Assembly (NCBI GenBank): GCA_947258755.1
Contig: CAMYJO010000021.1
Coordinates: forward strand, 1 to 64,000
From: an uncultured Gammaproteobacteria bacterium
GTDB lineage: Bacteria > Pseudomonadota > Gammaproteobacteria > JAADHQ01
Reading direction: 5' to 3'
DNA: 64,000 nt
Positions within the stretch are counted from its first letter, which is position 1, and every line of letters starts with the position of its first letter. The notes under the pieces were generated by a model. The model was given only the letters and a program-made list of their open reading frames with translations, had not been told where the DNA came from and searched no databases. Positions 18,258-27,256 of this stretch are shown in pieces. Made by a program: the position numbers and the translations under genes.

Positions 18258-19106
18258 ATGCACAGTTTCGATACAAACCTTGAATCCTTCACCGAAGACG
18301 TCCTCAATGCCTCGCAAGAAACGCTGGTGCTGGTAGACTTCTGGGCGCCGTGGTGCGGCCCCTGCAAGAGCCTGATGCCCGTCCTGGAGAAACTGGCCGC
18401 TGACTACCAGGGTGCATTCAGACTGGCCAAGGTCAACATCGATGAGCAACAACAACTGGCCCAACAGTTTTCGGTGCGCAGTGTACCGACGGTCAAACTG
18501 GTCAAAAATGGACAGGTCGTGGATGAATTCATGGGCGCGATCGCAGAATCAGAAATAAAGACCTATCTGGATAAATTTATTGTCCGCGAATCTGACCAAC
18601 TGATGTCGGCTGCCGTGGAAAAATACAATAGCGGCGACAGTAACGCCATCAGTGATATGCAGGCCATCATCAATGCTGACCCCGATAATAATAATACCCG
18701 CCTGCTCTATGTAGATATTTTACTGAATGAAAAACAATACGACGACGCCAGCATCATCTTGCAGTCATTGCCTGCAGAGATCAGGGAACAAGAGCAGGTC
18801 GCTGCATTAATAAGCCGACTGGAAGTCATGGCCATGTCCGCCGACTTTGGCGACATTGAAACGCTGCAGAAAAATGTTGCACAAGCGCCGGATAACTGTG
18901 AGGCCCGCCAACAACTCAGCAATGCCTATCTGGCTAGCGGTGACTTTCAGAATGCCATGGAACAGCTGTTGGAAATCATGAAACGGGACCGGCAATTCAA
19001 TGATGATGCCGGCCGCAAGGGTTTACTCAAAGTCTTTGAGATGCTCGGCAACAGTGGTGAGCTGGTCAACCACTACCGCAAAAAAATGGCCTTACTATTA
19101 TATTAG
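18258..19106 (+). CDS. cnoX: Thioredoxin-TPR protein, CnoX/YbbN type
   Basis: A 282-residue protein with an N-terminal thioredoxin domain (about 1-110) and a C-terminal TPR-like helical region (about 120-282). CnoX proteins are chaperedoxins that protect substrates from oxidation and hand them to GroEL. The E. coli protein has a degenerate SQHC motif, but this one keeps a redox-active WCGPCK (Cys33, Cys36), as in the Caulobacter type, so it may also act as a reductase. That last point is inferred from the motif. Monocistronic on +. Confidence 0.88.
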   Translation: MHSFDTNLESFTEDVLNASQETLVLVDFWAPWCGPCKSLMPVLEKLAADYQGAFRLAKVNIDEQQQLAQQFSVRSVPTVKLVKNGQVVDEFMGAIAESEIKTYLDKFIVRESDQLMSAAVEKYNSGDSNAISDMQAIINADPDNNNTRLLYVDILLNEKQYDDASIILQSLPAEIREQEQVAALISRLEVMAMSADFGDIETLQKNVAQAPDNCEARQQLSNAYLASGDFQNAMEQLLEIMKRDRQFNDDAGRKGLLKVFEMLGNSGELVNHYRKKMALLLY

Positions 19107-19162
19107 GACGGCAGTACTGACATAAGGCAACAGTCACCAACAGCCTGTAGGCTTTAGGTAAG

Positions 19163-19792
19163 CTATACCAGCATCTGCAGGATAATCTGGGCATCCTGCA
19201 TGGCCTTGGTCGATGGCGCTTGACCCTGATAGACCAGATAAAGTTGCTGCGTACCACCCTGCTCTATGAAGGCCTCGATATGTGCGCGCATGTTGCGCAT
19301 ATCCTTGGCCGCATCCGGTCGCAGAAAACCAATCTTACAGCCATTGACATCACGACCCTTGCGCCAGCAGCACCTGACTCCAGTGAAGGACTCATTCACG
19401 GCGTCAGTATCCAGATAAACTGGCGCTAATGCAGACAAGCCCTGCAACATAGAGGGTTCGATTACATTTCCATCCTCAAATATGACCAGCCCACACAGGC
19501 GCTTGTTGAGGATTCCTTTTATCCGGCCAATCTGCTCAAGGGCAGATTCGTTGATATCACCCACACTCAAGCCCAGAAAAAATTCAAACGAGTCCTTAAC
19601 ATCTTCCAGCCATTGTTCGATGTCACTTTCGCTGCAATGCATCCATTCCTGCGCCTGCATCAACACAAACTGGAAATGATGGCTATAGTAGTCCAGTCGC
19701 CAGTCTTCGGGCAGGTCTTCAGGATAGTAAGCGCTATCCCAAGCCTGATGTGTCCAGCCAAGAGCACCGATTTCAATATTATCTTTTGCCAT
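19163..19792 (-). CDS. Diverged DUF72-like protein
   Basis: A 209-residue protein whose N terminus IEIGALGWTHQAWDSAYYPEDLPEDWRLDYYSHHFQFV matches the start of DUF72 TIM-barrel proteins (typically IGTSGWSY...FYP). The family usually has about 240-280 residues, and the strongly conserved NT(V/T)E after the first strand is replaced by LMQAQEW. It is probably a shortened, diverged member. It faces cnoX tail to tail. Function unknown. Confidence 0.6.
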   Translation of the reverse strand: MAKDNIEIGALGWTHQAWDSAYYPEDLPEDWRLDYYSHHFQFVLMQAQEWMHCSESDIEQWLEDVKDSFEFFLGLSVGDINESALEQIGRIKGILNKRLCGLVIFEDGNVIEPSMLQGLSALAPVYLDTDAVNESFTGVRCCWRKGRDVNGCKIGFLRPDAAKDMRNMRAHIEAFIEQGGTQQLYLVYQGQAPSTKAMQDAQIILQMLV

Positions 19793-19949
19793 AGGAACCG
19801 CTTCGTCTTGTTTATATTATATTTTGTTAATTCTGCCTGTATAATGGCATGTCATTGGAATAATTCAGGGAATTGCCATCATTTGTATGTAAACTGCCCT
19901 GTACCCTGTCAAAATCATGCACAGGCAATATGGAAACTGATAATACCCC

Positions 19950-20135
19950 ATGGCCGATATCATAGCATTTAAAAAGCCCAAACCCGGTCAGAAGCATAAG
20001 GGCAAAACCCTGTGCAGGCATAATTTCCATAAGTGGGTCGAGGACAAGAAAATGGGTTTTGATGTCAAACAAGGCAAGCTGATAACCCGTTACCGTTGCA
20101 CACGTTGTGGCGCCACGCGGGTCAAACGCACTTGA
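19950..20135 (+). CDS. Small zinc-ribbon-like protein
   Basis: A 61-residue basic protein with a paired metal-binding pattern, CRHNFHKW near residues 22-29 and YRCTRCGATRVKRT at the C terminus. This suggests one structural zinc. It begins with MADIIAFKKPKPGQKHKGK, a flexible lysine-rich lead. Thirty-two bases upstream of yrbG on the same strand. No named family; nucleic-acid binding is possible but unproved. Confidence 0.65.
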   Translation: MADIIAFKKPKPGQKHKGKTLCRHNFHKWVEDKKMGFDVKQGKLITRYRCTRCGATRVKRT

Positions 20136-20167
20136 ATTTCCACACAGAGAAGAAGAAATAGTAAGCT

Positions 20168-21136
20168 ATGTTTGAGAATATCCTGATCATCCTCGCCGGT
20201 TTTGTCATCCTGTTATGGGGCGCTGACCGTTTCGTCATGGGCGCCTCCGCCCTGGCCAGCAATCTTGGCGTCAGCCCGCTGATCATTGGCCTGACCATCG
20301 TTGGTTTTGGTACCTCCGCGCCTGAGATACTGATCTCGGCCGTGGCCTCCTATGATGGCAATCCGGGCCTGGCCATCGGCAATGCTATCGGTTCCAATAT
20401 CGCTAACATTGCCCTGGTACTTGGCTTTACCGCCCTGGTCTTACCACTCACGGTCAGATCAGAAACCCTCAAACGCGAGTACCCGGTGATGCTGGCGATT
20501 ACCCTCGGCAGCCTGGTGTTATTGATGGACGGCCACTTCAGCCGCACGGATGGTTTTATCCTGATCACCGGCATGTTTGTCGTCATCTACGCGATTACTA
20601 TGATCGGCCTGCGCTCACGCAAAACAGACCCGATCATTGAGGAATACGCGGATGAAATACCGGTTGGCATGTCGACCATGAATGCTTCCCTCTGGTTCCT
20701 GGGCGGACTGTTAACGCTGCTACTGGGCTCAAAGCTGCTGGTTAATGGCGCTGTCAGCATTGCCACAGCACTCGGCGTCAGTGATGTCGTCATTGGCCTG
20801 ACCATCGTTGCCATCGGTACCAGCCTGCCAGAATTGGCCGCCTCAGTCATGAGCGCCTACAAAAAGGAACCGGATATCGCCATTGGCAATATCATTGGCT
20901 CAAATATGTTTAACCTGCTGGCCGTATTGGGTATTCCAGGTGCGGTCAGACCCGGGCCTGTACCAGCCAACATTCTCGAGCGTGATTTCCCGGTCATGAT
21001 CGCACTGACGATACTGCTATTTGCCATGTCGTATGGATTCAGGGCCCCAGGCAAGATCAATCGCATCGAAGGTGGCGTGCTACTATCGATGTTTCTTGCG
21101 TATCAGGGCTTCTTATATTTTTCTAGCCAGCACTAA
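20168..21136 (+). CDS. yrbG: CaCA-family calcium/sodium antiporter (YrbG-like)
   Basis: A 322-residue inner-membrane cation exchanger made of two homologous halves, each about five membrane helices. The paired alpha-repeats are clear: GFGTSAPEILISA (about 48-60) and AIGTSLPELAASV (about 217-229), followed by IGNAIGSNIANI and IGNIIGSNMFNL. These carry the acidic ion-binding residues. In E. coli yrbG also precedes kdsD-kdsC-lptCAB. The HMA gene starts 15 bases after the stop. Confidence 0.94.
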   Translation: MFENILIILAGFVILLWGADRFVMGASALASNLGVSPLIIGLTIVGFGTSAPEILISAVASYDGNPGLAIGNAIGSNIANIALVLGFTALVLPLTVRSETLKREYPVMLAITLGSLVLLMDGHFSRTDGFILITGMFVVIYAITMIGLRSRKTDPIIEEYADEIPVGMSTMNASLWFLGGLLTLLLGSKLLVNGAVSIATALGVSDVVIGLTIVAIGTSLPELAASVMSAYKKEPDIAIGNIIGSNMFNLLAVLGIPGAVRPGPVPANILERDFPVMIALTILLFAMSYGFRAPGKINRIEGGVLLSMFLAYQGFLYFSSQH

Positions 21137-21151
21137 GTGGATACAAGCCAT

Positions 21152-21349
21152 ATGGACACGATTAAATTCAACGCCAAGAACATCAAATGCATGGGTTGTG
21201 TTAACACGATACAACAAGGCCTCGTGACCCTGACTGGCGTCGATAAGGTTGAGGTCGACCTGCAAGGTCACGTCACGGTAACTGGCCAGGGGCTGATCAC
21301 CGATGAACTCATCGAAAAATTGGCTGAATTAGGCTATCCATTAGCGTAA
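21152..21349 (+). CDS. Heavy-metal-associated (HMA) domain protein
   Basis: A 65-residue HMA-fold protein (CopZ-like). The metal-binding CxxC is CMGC, in FNAKNIKCMGCVNTIQQGL. The ATG at 21152 gives the shorter and more typical length; the ORF-track start is a GTG 15 bases upstream, directly after the yrbG stop. It likely binds Cu(I) or a similar soft metal, but no metal ATPase is nearby. It may be co-transcribed with yrbG. Confidence 0.8.
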   Translation: MDTIKFNAKNIKCMGCVNTIQQGLVTLTGVDKVEVDLQGHVTVTGQGLITDELIEKLAELGYPLA

Positions 21350-21407
21350 AGTGGGCTATTGGCAGGTATAATGCCTTTAAATACAGATACGACAGCATCA
21401 TAACGAT

Positions 21408-22379
21408 ATGACAAAACACGATTTCATAAGCCTGGGCCGGGCCGTCCTCGAGACCGAGGCACAATCCATCCACGACCTGATCAAGCGTCTTGACCAGGCA
21501 TTTCATCAGGCCTGTGAATTGATGCTGGTTTGCGAAGGCCGAATTGTTGTCATCGGCATGGGTAAATCCGGTCATATTGGCGGCAAGATCGCCGCCACCC
21601 TGGCCAGCACCGGCAGCCCGGCCTTTTTTGTCCATCCGGGCGAGGCCAGTCATGGCGACATGGGCATGATCACATCCAAGGATGTGGTCCTGGCATTATC
21701 AAACTCAGGCGAGACTGCCGAAATCCTGACCATCCTGCCATTGATCAAACGTCTGAATACGCCCTTGATCAGCCTGACCGGCAATCCGAAATCCGAATTA
21801 TCGCGCGCGGCCGATGTCAACCTTGACGTCAGTGTCAGCAATGAAGCCTGCCCGCTGGACCTGGCCCCCACTTCCAGCACTACCGCAACACTGGCCATGG
21901 GCGACGCCCTTGCCATCGCCCTACTGGAGGCCCGTGGTTTTACCGCCGAAGACTTTGCCCGCTCGCATCCGGGGGGCAGCCTGGGGCGTAAACTGTTGCT
22001 GCACGTCGAGCAGATTATGCATACGGATGACAGCATTCCATCCGTCTTGGACAATGCCGTACTCGGTGAAGCTTTGCTGGAAATGACACGCAAGAGCATG
22101 GGCATGACGGCGATAGTCGATGAACACAGTGGCATCGTCGGCATCTTCACCGATGGCGACCTGCGCCGGACTCTGGATCTTGGCCTCGACATTCATAATA
22201 CGCCAATCAGAGATGTCATGACTGCCAATAGTAAGGTCGTCAGAAAAGAAATACTCGCCGCCGAGGCACTGCAAATTATGGACAGCCATAAGATTAATGC
22301 ACTGCTGGTTGAGGATGAAAATCACCGCTTGATTGGCGCCCTGAATATGCATGATTTATTACGCGCCGGCGTGGTCTAA
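21408..22379 (+). CDS. kdsD: Arabinose-5-phosphate isomerase
   Basis: Converts ribulose-5-phosphate to arabinose-5-phosphate, the first step of Kdo synthesis. A 323-residue protein with an N-terminal SIS domain (GMGKSGHIGGKIAATLASTG) and two C-terminal CBS domains (about 205-323) ending NAlLVEDENHRLIGALNMHDLLRAGVV. It is followed by kdsC 36 bases later, the standard pair in gammaproteobacteria. Confidence 0.96.
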   Translation: MTKHDFISLGRAVLETEAQSIHDLIKRLDQAFHQACELMLVCEGRIVVIGMGKSGHIGGKIAATLASTGSPAFFVHPGEASHGDMGMITSKDVVLALSNSGETAEILTILPLIKRLNTPLISLTGNPKSELSRAADVNLDVSVSNEACPLDLAPTSSTTATLAMGDALAIALLEARGFTAEDFARSHPGGSLGRKLLLHVEQIMHTDDSIPSVLDNAVLGEALLEMTRKSMGMTAIVDEHSGIVGIFTDGDLRRTLDLGLDIHNTPIRDVMTANSKVVRKEILAAEALQIMDSHKINALLVEDENHRLIGALNMHDLLRAGVV

Positions 22380-22415
22380 GAAGAAAAATAGCGCCCGATA
22401 CAATGGAAAAAACTG

Positions 22416-22946
22416 ATGAAAGATATATTAGATAAAGCCAAAAATATTAAAATCGTTATTTTTGATGTCGATGGTGTATTGACGGATGGCTCTCTGCTTA
22501 TCGGTGACGATGGACAGGAATACAAGGCCTTCAATTCACGTGACGGCCATGGCATGAAAATGCTGCAAAAAACAGGCGTCGAAATTGCAATCATTACGGG
22601 ACGTACTTCTGAAGTCGTCAAACACCGCATCAAGGACCTGGGTATCAAAATTGTTTACCAGGGCCAACACGACAAGACCATAGCCTTTAATGACCTACTG
22701 CAAAGCAAACAACTGACTGCAGCAGAATGCGCCTACGTCGGCGATGATGTGGTCGACTTGCCGGTCATGAGCCAGGTCGGCCTGGCCATTGCCGTTCAGG
22801 ATGCACACCCGATGGTAATAAAACACTCGCATTGGCAAACACCCTCCGCTGGCGGCCGAGGGGCTGGCCGAGATGTTTGCGAGATGATCATGGAAGCCAA
22901 AGGCAGTCTGCAAGCAGAATTGGACAGCTACCTGCATAAAGACTGA
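22416..22946 (+). CDS. kdsC: KDO-8-phosphate phosphatase
   Basis: An HAD-family enzyme that removes phosphate from 3-deoxy-D-manno-octulosonate 8-phosphate. Length 176. The HAD motif I is DVDGVLTDG, with the nucleophile Asp and the catalytic Asp two residues later. Later motifs are seen in IITGRTSEVV and YVGDDVVDLPVM. Its last base overlaps the start of lptC, so translation is coupled. Confidence 0.96.
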   Translation: MKDILDKAKNIKIVIFDVDGVLTDGSLLIGDDGQEYKAFNSRDGHGMKMLQKTGVEIAIITGRTSEVVKHRIKDLGIKIVYQGQHDKTIAFNDLLQSKQLTAAECAYVGDDVVDLPVMSQVGLAIAVQDAHPMVIKHSHWQTPSAGGRGAGRDVCEMIMEAKGSLQAELDSYLHKD

Positions 22947-23518
22947 TGACTCGCCTACGCACCTTTCTGTTACTGGTCCTCATCAGTGTCATCGTCACTG
23001 CCAGTATACAGTTGAGCGAAAAAATCACCGAACAGGCCCTGCCACCCGACAGTAGCCTGAGCAAGGACGAAATTGATTATAGTATCGAGGATTTCAACCT
23101 GTCGCTGCTGGACAAGGAAGGTATAATGCAATATCACCTAAATGCCGTCAGCATGCTACACTACAAAAAAAGTGATCAGACAATATTAAAGGAACCCAAA
23201 CTGGAACTGCTACGCACCCCGGGAGAACAATGGCAAATGCTTGCTCGGGAAGGTCAGATTAGCCCGCGCGGCAAAGATCTGTTACTACAGGGAAAGGTCA
23301 GTATTACACGCGCAGCGACAGCGACACAGGAAGCCTTAATTATGACGACAGAAAGCCTGAATATAAGCACCAGCACTAACACGGTGAACACGGAAGACAA
23401 TATTTATTTAAAAGGTGATGGCATAAAATTGCAGGCCAAAGGGTTATTTATCGATATTAACCAGGAATTGATTCAACTCCTTGCAAATGTAAAAGTAAGC
23501 TATGATCCTCAACGTTAA
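22946..23518 (+). CDS. lptC: LptC, inner-membrane LPS transport subunit
   Basis: A bitopic inner-membrane protein that takes LPS from LptB2FG and passes it to LptA. One N-terminal helix (FLLLVLISVIVTASIQL) is followed by a beta-jellyroll periplasmic part with LptC/YrbK features, such as SIEDFNLSLLDKEGIMQYHLNAVSMLHY. The 190 residues match the family. The stop lies within lptA (17-base overlap). Confidence 0.93.
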   Translation: MTRLRTFLLLVLISVIVTASIQLSEKITEQALPPDSSLSKDEIDYSIEDFNLSLLDKEGIMQYHLNAVSMLHYKKSDQTILKEPKLELLRTPGEQWQMLAREGQISPRGKDLLLQGKVSITRAATATQEALIMTTESLNISTSTNTVNTEDNIYLKGDGIKLQAKGLFIDINQELIQLLANVKVSYDPQR

Positions 23519-24032
23519 ATCCCTGAAGCTAATAATCTGCATGTCCTATCTAGGCCTGTGCACAAATGCCCTGGCATTAGAGTCTGATAGTAAACAGCCC
23601 ATTAATGTAGAAGCGGACCGTGCAAGCATCAATAAAAAAACCGGCACCAGCACCTACAGCGGAAATGTCGTCGTGCAACAAGGCAGCCTGAAAATTACAG
23701 CTGATAAACTAACGGTCTATACCCGTAAGGGCAAGCTGGATAAAATGCAGGCACAGGGACAACCTGTCGCATTCAGTCAACGCACTGATAGAAACAATAA
23801 AAATATTTCCGCCATAGCCGGTCGCATGACTTTTGAGGCCGTCAACAACATAATTATATTCGAACAGGGCGCTGAATTAAGTCAGGGCGCTAATACATTT
23901 TCAAGCAACCGTATTATATACAACATGGACAAGGATACCGTCGATGCCGGCAAAAAAAGTGGTGGTGACCGAGTCACGATCACCATTCAACCTGCGGATG
24001 ATACCAACGCCAACCGAAAAAGCATGCCTTAA
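23502..24032 (+). CDS. lptA: LptA, periplasmic LPS bridge protein
   Basis: A 176-residue periplasmic protein that polymerises into the LPS bridge between LptC and LptD. It has a signal peptide ([16 protein letters not shown]) and an OstA-like jellyroll with [41 protein letters not shown]. The ATG at 23502 overlaps the lptC end; the stop overlaps the lptB start by one base. Confidence 0.94.
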   Translation: MILNVKSLKLIICMSYLGLCTNALALESDSKQPINVEADRASINKKTGTSTYSGNVVVQQGSLKITADKLTVYTRKGKLDKMQAQGQPVAFSQRTDRNNKNISAIAGRMTFEAVNNIIIFEQGAELSQGANTFSSNRIIYNMDKDTVDAGKKSGGDRVTITIQPADDTNANRKSMP

Positions 24033-24757
24033 TGACCCAACTACGTACTGCGAATCTGGTCAAACGTTATAAGAACAGAACCATTGTTGATAATGTCAGT
24101 ATGACCGTCAACACCGGCGAGGTCGTTGGCCTGCTCGGCCCCAATGGTGCCGGCAAAACCACCACTTTTTATATGATTGTGGGTCTGATACCGACTGACC
24201 AGGGACAGATCTTTATTGATGACCAGGATATTGCCAGTCTACCCATGCATGCCAGGGCAAGAAGCGGCATTGGTTACCTGCCCCAGGAAGCCTCCGTATT
24301 TCGCAAGCTAAGTGTCGCCGACAATATCATGGCCGTCCTGCAATTACGTCAAGACCTGAGTCCACATGAGCGTGAAACAGAAATGGAGAAATTGCTCATG
24401 GATCTACACATCAGCCACATCAGGGATAATACCGGTATCAGCCTGTCTGGCGGAGAACGCCGCCGTGCAGAAATTGCCCGCGCCCTGGCCATGAATCCAG
24501 CGTTTATTCTTCTCGATGAACCCTTCGCCGGCGTTGACCCGATATCGGTTGTCGATATCCAGCAGATTATCAAACAGCTGCGCGACCTTGGCATCGGCAT
24601 ATTAATCACCGATCACAATGTACGCGAAACCCTGGGGATCTGCACTTCCGCCTATATATTAAGTGAAGGGCAGATCATCGCCGCCGGCGAGCCCGAATCC
24701 ATTCTTAATAATCAACAGGTTAGAGAAGTATATCTGGGTCATGACTTTTCTCTGTGA
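24032..24757 (+). CDS. lptB: LptB, ATPase of the LPS exporter
   Basis: The cytoplasmic ATPase that powers LPS extraction by LptFG. All ABC motifs are clear: Walker [11 protein letters not shown]-loop LPQEASVF, signature LSGGERRR, Walker [14 protein letters not shown] and the switch histidine in TDHNV. Length 241. It is the last gene of kdsD-kdsC-lptCAB; a 207-base gap with its own promoter features separates it from rpoN. Confidence 0.97.
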   Translation: MTQLRTANLVKRYKNRTIVDNVSMTVNTGEVVGLLGPNGAGKTTTFYMIVGLIPTDQGQIFIDDQDIASLPMHARARSGIGYLPQEASVFRKLSVADNIMAVLQLRQDLSPHERETEMEKLLMDLHISHIRDNTGISLSGGERRRAEIARALAMNPAFILLDEPFAGVDPISVVDIQQIIKQLRDLGIGILITDHNVRETLGICTSAYILSEGQIIAAGEPESILNNQQVREVYLGHDFSL

Positions 24758-24892
24758 GAGCATAGCTATCATCATGACCGACAACAGTTATTGACCCTGG
24801 CGGCCGCTAATAGAGAAAGAGCCCATTGAATAAATACTGTAATATTTCACTCAGGAAATATAATTAAAAATAAATACGTAATCTACCTGCAC

Positions 24893-24908
24893 TGGCATAA
24901 TAAATGCA
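24893..24908 (+). promoter_or_regulatory. Candidate sigma-54 promoter upstream of rpoN
   Basis: TGGCATAATAAATGCA matches the -24/-12 consensus TGGCAC-N5-TTGCW at the invariant GG and GC positions with exact spacing. It lies 56 bases upstream of the rpoN ATG in a gap of 207 bases. An autoregulatory role is inferred. Confidence 0.4.
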
Positions 24909-24964
24909 GTAAAATATTAGCTAAAGTAGTTAAACATTTTGCGGTCGAACTTAAGCTTTAGAAT

Positions 24965-26449
24965 ATGAAACAATCACTCTATCTTGGTCATGAACAACGC
25001 TTGCACATGACCCCCCAGTTGCAACAGGCCATTAAACTGTTACAGCTATCTACTATCGATCTGCAAATGGAAATTCAAAATGTCCTTGAATCCAACTTCA
25101 TGTTGGAAGTGGCTGAAGAAGATACTGAGAATAGTAGCAGCACGGAGAACGATACTAACGAAGCTGCCAAAGAAGCCAGCGAAACACAATCAGCAACAGA
25201 AACATCCGAGCTGACCAACAAAGATGAAATGCCTGATGAGTTACCGACAGACAGTAATTGGGACGATGTCTATGACGGTTCAACCTCTTACTCTCAACCT
25301 GCCAGCAATGAACAGCAGGAGCAATGGGAAGGGACAAATCCGGCAGGTGAGAGCCTGCATGAACACCTCACGTGGCAGATGCAACTAACCCCATTTTCGG
25401 ACACTGATCGCGCCATCGCCATGTCGATTATCGATTCGATCGATGAAGACGGTTATCTGTATATTCCCCTTGAAGATATTCATCAGGGGATCATTCAGAA
25501 TATAAGTGAGGATGAAGAGACGATCGGCATTGACGAAGTCGAAGCCGTTTTGCGCCGCATCCAGCAGTTTGATCCACTCGGCGTCGCTGCCCGTGACCTC
25601 AAGGAATGCCTATTTGTGCAGCTACAACACCTTGCTAGCGACACGCCACACTTAAAGGTAGCCATTGAGTTGGTACAAAACTATCTTGACGCCTTGGCTT
25701 CACGTGACTTCAAGCGCATTATGCGGCAACTACATATCAGCCAGGATGTGCTGATGGAAGCAATTCAACTCATCCAGACCCTTGACCCTAAGCCGGGATC
25801 CACTGTTTCACCGGCCACCCCGGAATACATTATCCCTGATGTCGTAGTAAAGAAAAAAAACGGTAAATGGACCGTAGATCTAAATCCGGATACCATGCCA
25901 AAAATTCGCATCAACCAGCAATATGCCGGCATGATCCGGCGAACCGATAACAGTGATGACACCAACTCTCTCAGGAATCACCTACAAGAAGCTCGCTGGT
26001 TTCTAAAGAGCCTGCAAAGTCGTAATGAAACCCTGCTCAAGGTGGCACGTTGCATCGTCGAACGTCAACGCGGCTTCCTTGATTATGGCGAAGAAGCCAT
26101 GCGCCCTCTGGTATTGAGAGATATCGCTGAAGCAGTAGAAATGCATGAATCAACCATCTCCCGCGTAACGACACAAAAATATATGCATACCCCTAATGGC
26201 ATCTTCGAATTCAAGTACTTCTTCTCGAGTCACGTTAACACGACTGAAGGCGGCGTGTGCTCTGCCACTGCCATACGTGCAATCATCAAAAAATTAATAG
26301 CCGCTGAAAGTCCTGAAAAACCCCTGAGTGACAGCAAACTAGCTGATCTATTAATGAAACAGGGAATCAAAGTGGCGCGTAGAACTGTGACCAAATACCG
26401 TGAGGCCATGTTGCTACCCTCTTCTAATGAACGCAAGCGACTGGCATAA
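24965..26449 (+). CDS. rpoN: RNA polymerase sigma-54 factor
   Basis: A 494-residue sigma-54. The Gln/Leu-rich region I is at the N terminus (LYLGHEQRLHMTPQLQQAIKLLQLS), followed by an acidic low-complexity linker (about 50-120), the core-binding region, and the DNA-binding part with an HTH and the RpoN box ARRTVTKYRE (471-480). Hpf follows, as in most gammaproteobacteria. Regulated genes need an enhancer-binding activator; none is in the window. Confidence 0.97.
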   Translation: MKQSLYLGHEQRLHMTPQLQQAIKLLQLSTIDLQMEIQNVLESNFMLEVAEEDTENSSSTENDTNEAAKEASETQSATETSELTNKDEMPDELPTDSNWDDVYDGSTSYSQPASNEQQEQWEGTNPAGESLHEHLTWQMQLTPFSDTDRAIAMSIIDSIDEDGYLYIPLEDIHQGIIQNISEDEETIGIDEVEAVLRRIQQFDPLGVAARDLKECLFVQLQHLASDTPHLKVAIELVQNYLDALASRDFKRIMRQLHISQDVLMEAIQLIQTLDPKPGSTVSPATPEYIIPDVVVKKKNGKWTVDLNPDTMPKIRINQQYAGMIRRTDNSDDTNSLRNHLQEARWFLKSLQSRNETLLKVARCIVERQRGFLDYGEEAMRPLVLRDIAEAVEMHESTISRVTTQKYMHTPNGIFEFKYFFSSHVNTTEGGVCSATAIRAIIKKLIAAESPEKPLSDSKLADLLMKQGIKVARRTVTKYREAMLLPSSNERKRLA

Positions 26450-26471
26450 AAACCTAACCAAGGAGTTTAAA

Positions 26472-26768
26472 ATGCAAATCAACCTTACTGGACATCATGT
26501 AGATCTAACTGATTCCCTTCGTGACTATGTTGAATCCAAGTTGGAAAAACTCGAGCGGCATTTTGATCAAGTTGTAGATGTGCATGTGATTTTAAGTGTT
26601 GAAAAACTCAGGCAGAAAGCAGAGGCCACAGTACACCTAAGCGGTACCAACTTATATGCGGATGACACTCAGGAAGATATGTATGCCGCCATTGATGGTC
26701 TTATAGACAAGCTTGATAGGCAAGTTAAAAAACATAAAGAAAAAATAACCAACCACCATCGTAGATAA
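26472..26768 (+). CDS. hpf: Ribosome hibernation promoting factor, short form
   Basis: A 98-residue S30AE-domain protein that binds the 30S decoding region in stationary phase. The start is placed at MQINLTGHHVDLTDSLRDYV (26472), 11 bases after an AAGGAG, not at the ORF-track start inside rpoN. The C-terminal helix KQVKKHKEKITNHHRR is basic. It is a short HPF without the dimerisation domain. Confidence 0.94.
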   Translation: MQINLTGHHVDLTDSLRDYVESKLEKLERHFDQVVDVHVILSVEKLRQKAEATVHLSGTNLYADDTQEDMYAAIDGLIDKLDRQVKKHKEKITNHHRR

Positions 26769-26788
26769 TCAGCTTATAGCAGACGCCC

Positions 26789-27256
26789 ATGAAAATATCA
26801 GACCTTATCGCACTAGAACGAATCAGTTGCGATAACAACTCCAAGAGCAAGAAGAAAGTCCTGGAGGCATTGAGTGCACTATTGGTTGCAGACACACCTG
26901 ATGTCAGCCAAGATGAAATATTCAAAAGCCTTATCAGTCGCGAAAGACTGGGTAGCACCGGGCTTGGGCATGGCGTTGCATTACCCCATGCCCGACTACC
27001 CGGTAGAGAGCAGGCCATTGGCGCATTCATTAAACTGGAAAAGGGAGTTGATTTCGATGCGATTGACAACCAGCCAACAGATTTGCTGTTCAGCCTGCTG
27101 GTACCAGACCATTTTACCGATGAACACCTGGATATTCTTGCGCAACTAGCCAAGACATTCAGTGACGAGACGTTTTGCGATGCACTCCGAAAGAGTGATA
27201 CCGAGGAGGAATTATTCAAACTCCTTAGTGGCCAGCACACCAGTTCCGCAGCATGA
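26789..27256 (+). CDS. ptsN: EIIA-Ntr, nitrogen-related PTS phosphoacceptor
   Basis: A 155-residue PTS EIIA type 2 domain. The phosphorylated histidine is His67 in GLGHGVALPHARLPG. It is the terminal acceptor of the PTS-Ntr phosphorelay and regulates by protein contact (potassium, phosphate and other targets in other species). Upstream hpf and rpoN are the usual neighbours, and it overlaps hprK by four bases. Confidence 0.95.
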   Translation: MKISDLIALERISCDNNSKSKKKVLEALSALLVADTPDVSQDEIFKSLISRERLGSTGLGHGVALPHARLPGREQAIGAFIKLEKGVDFDAIDNQPTDLLFSLLVPDHFTDEHLDILAQLAKTFSDETFCDALRKSDTEEELFKLLSGQHTSSAA

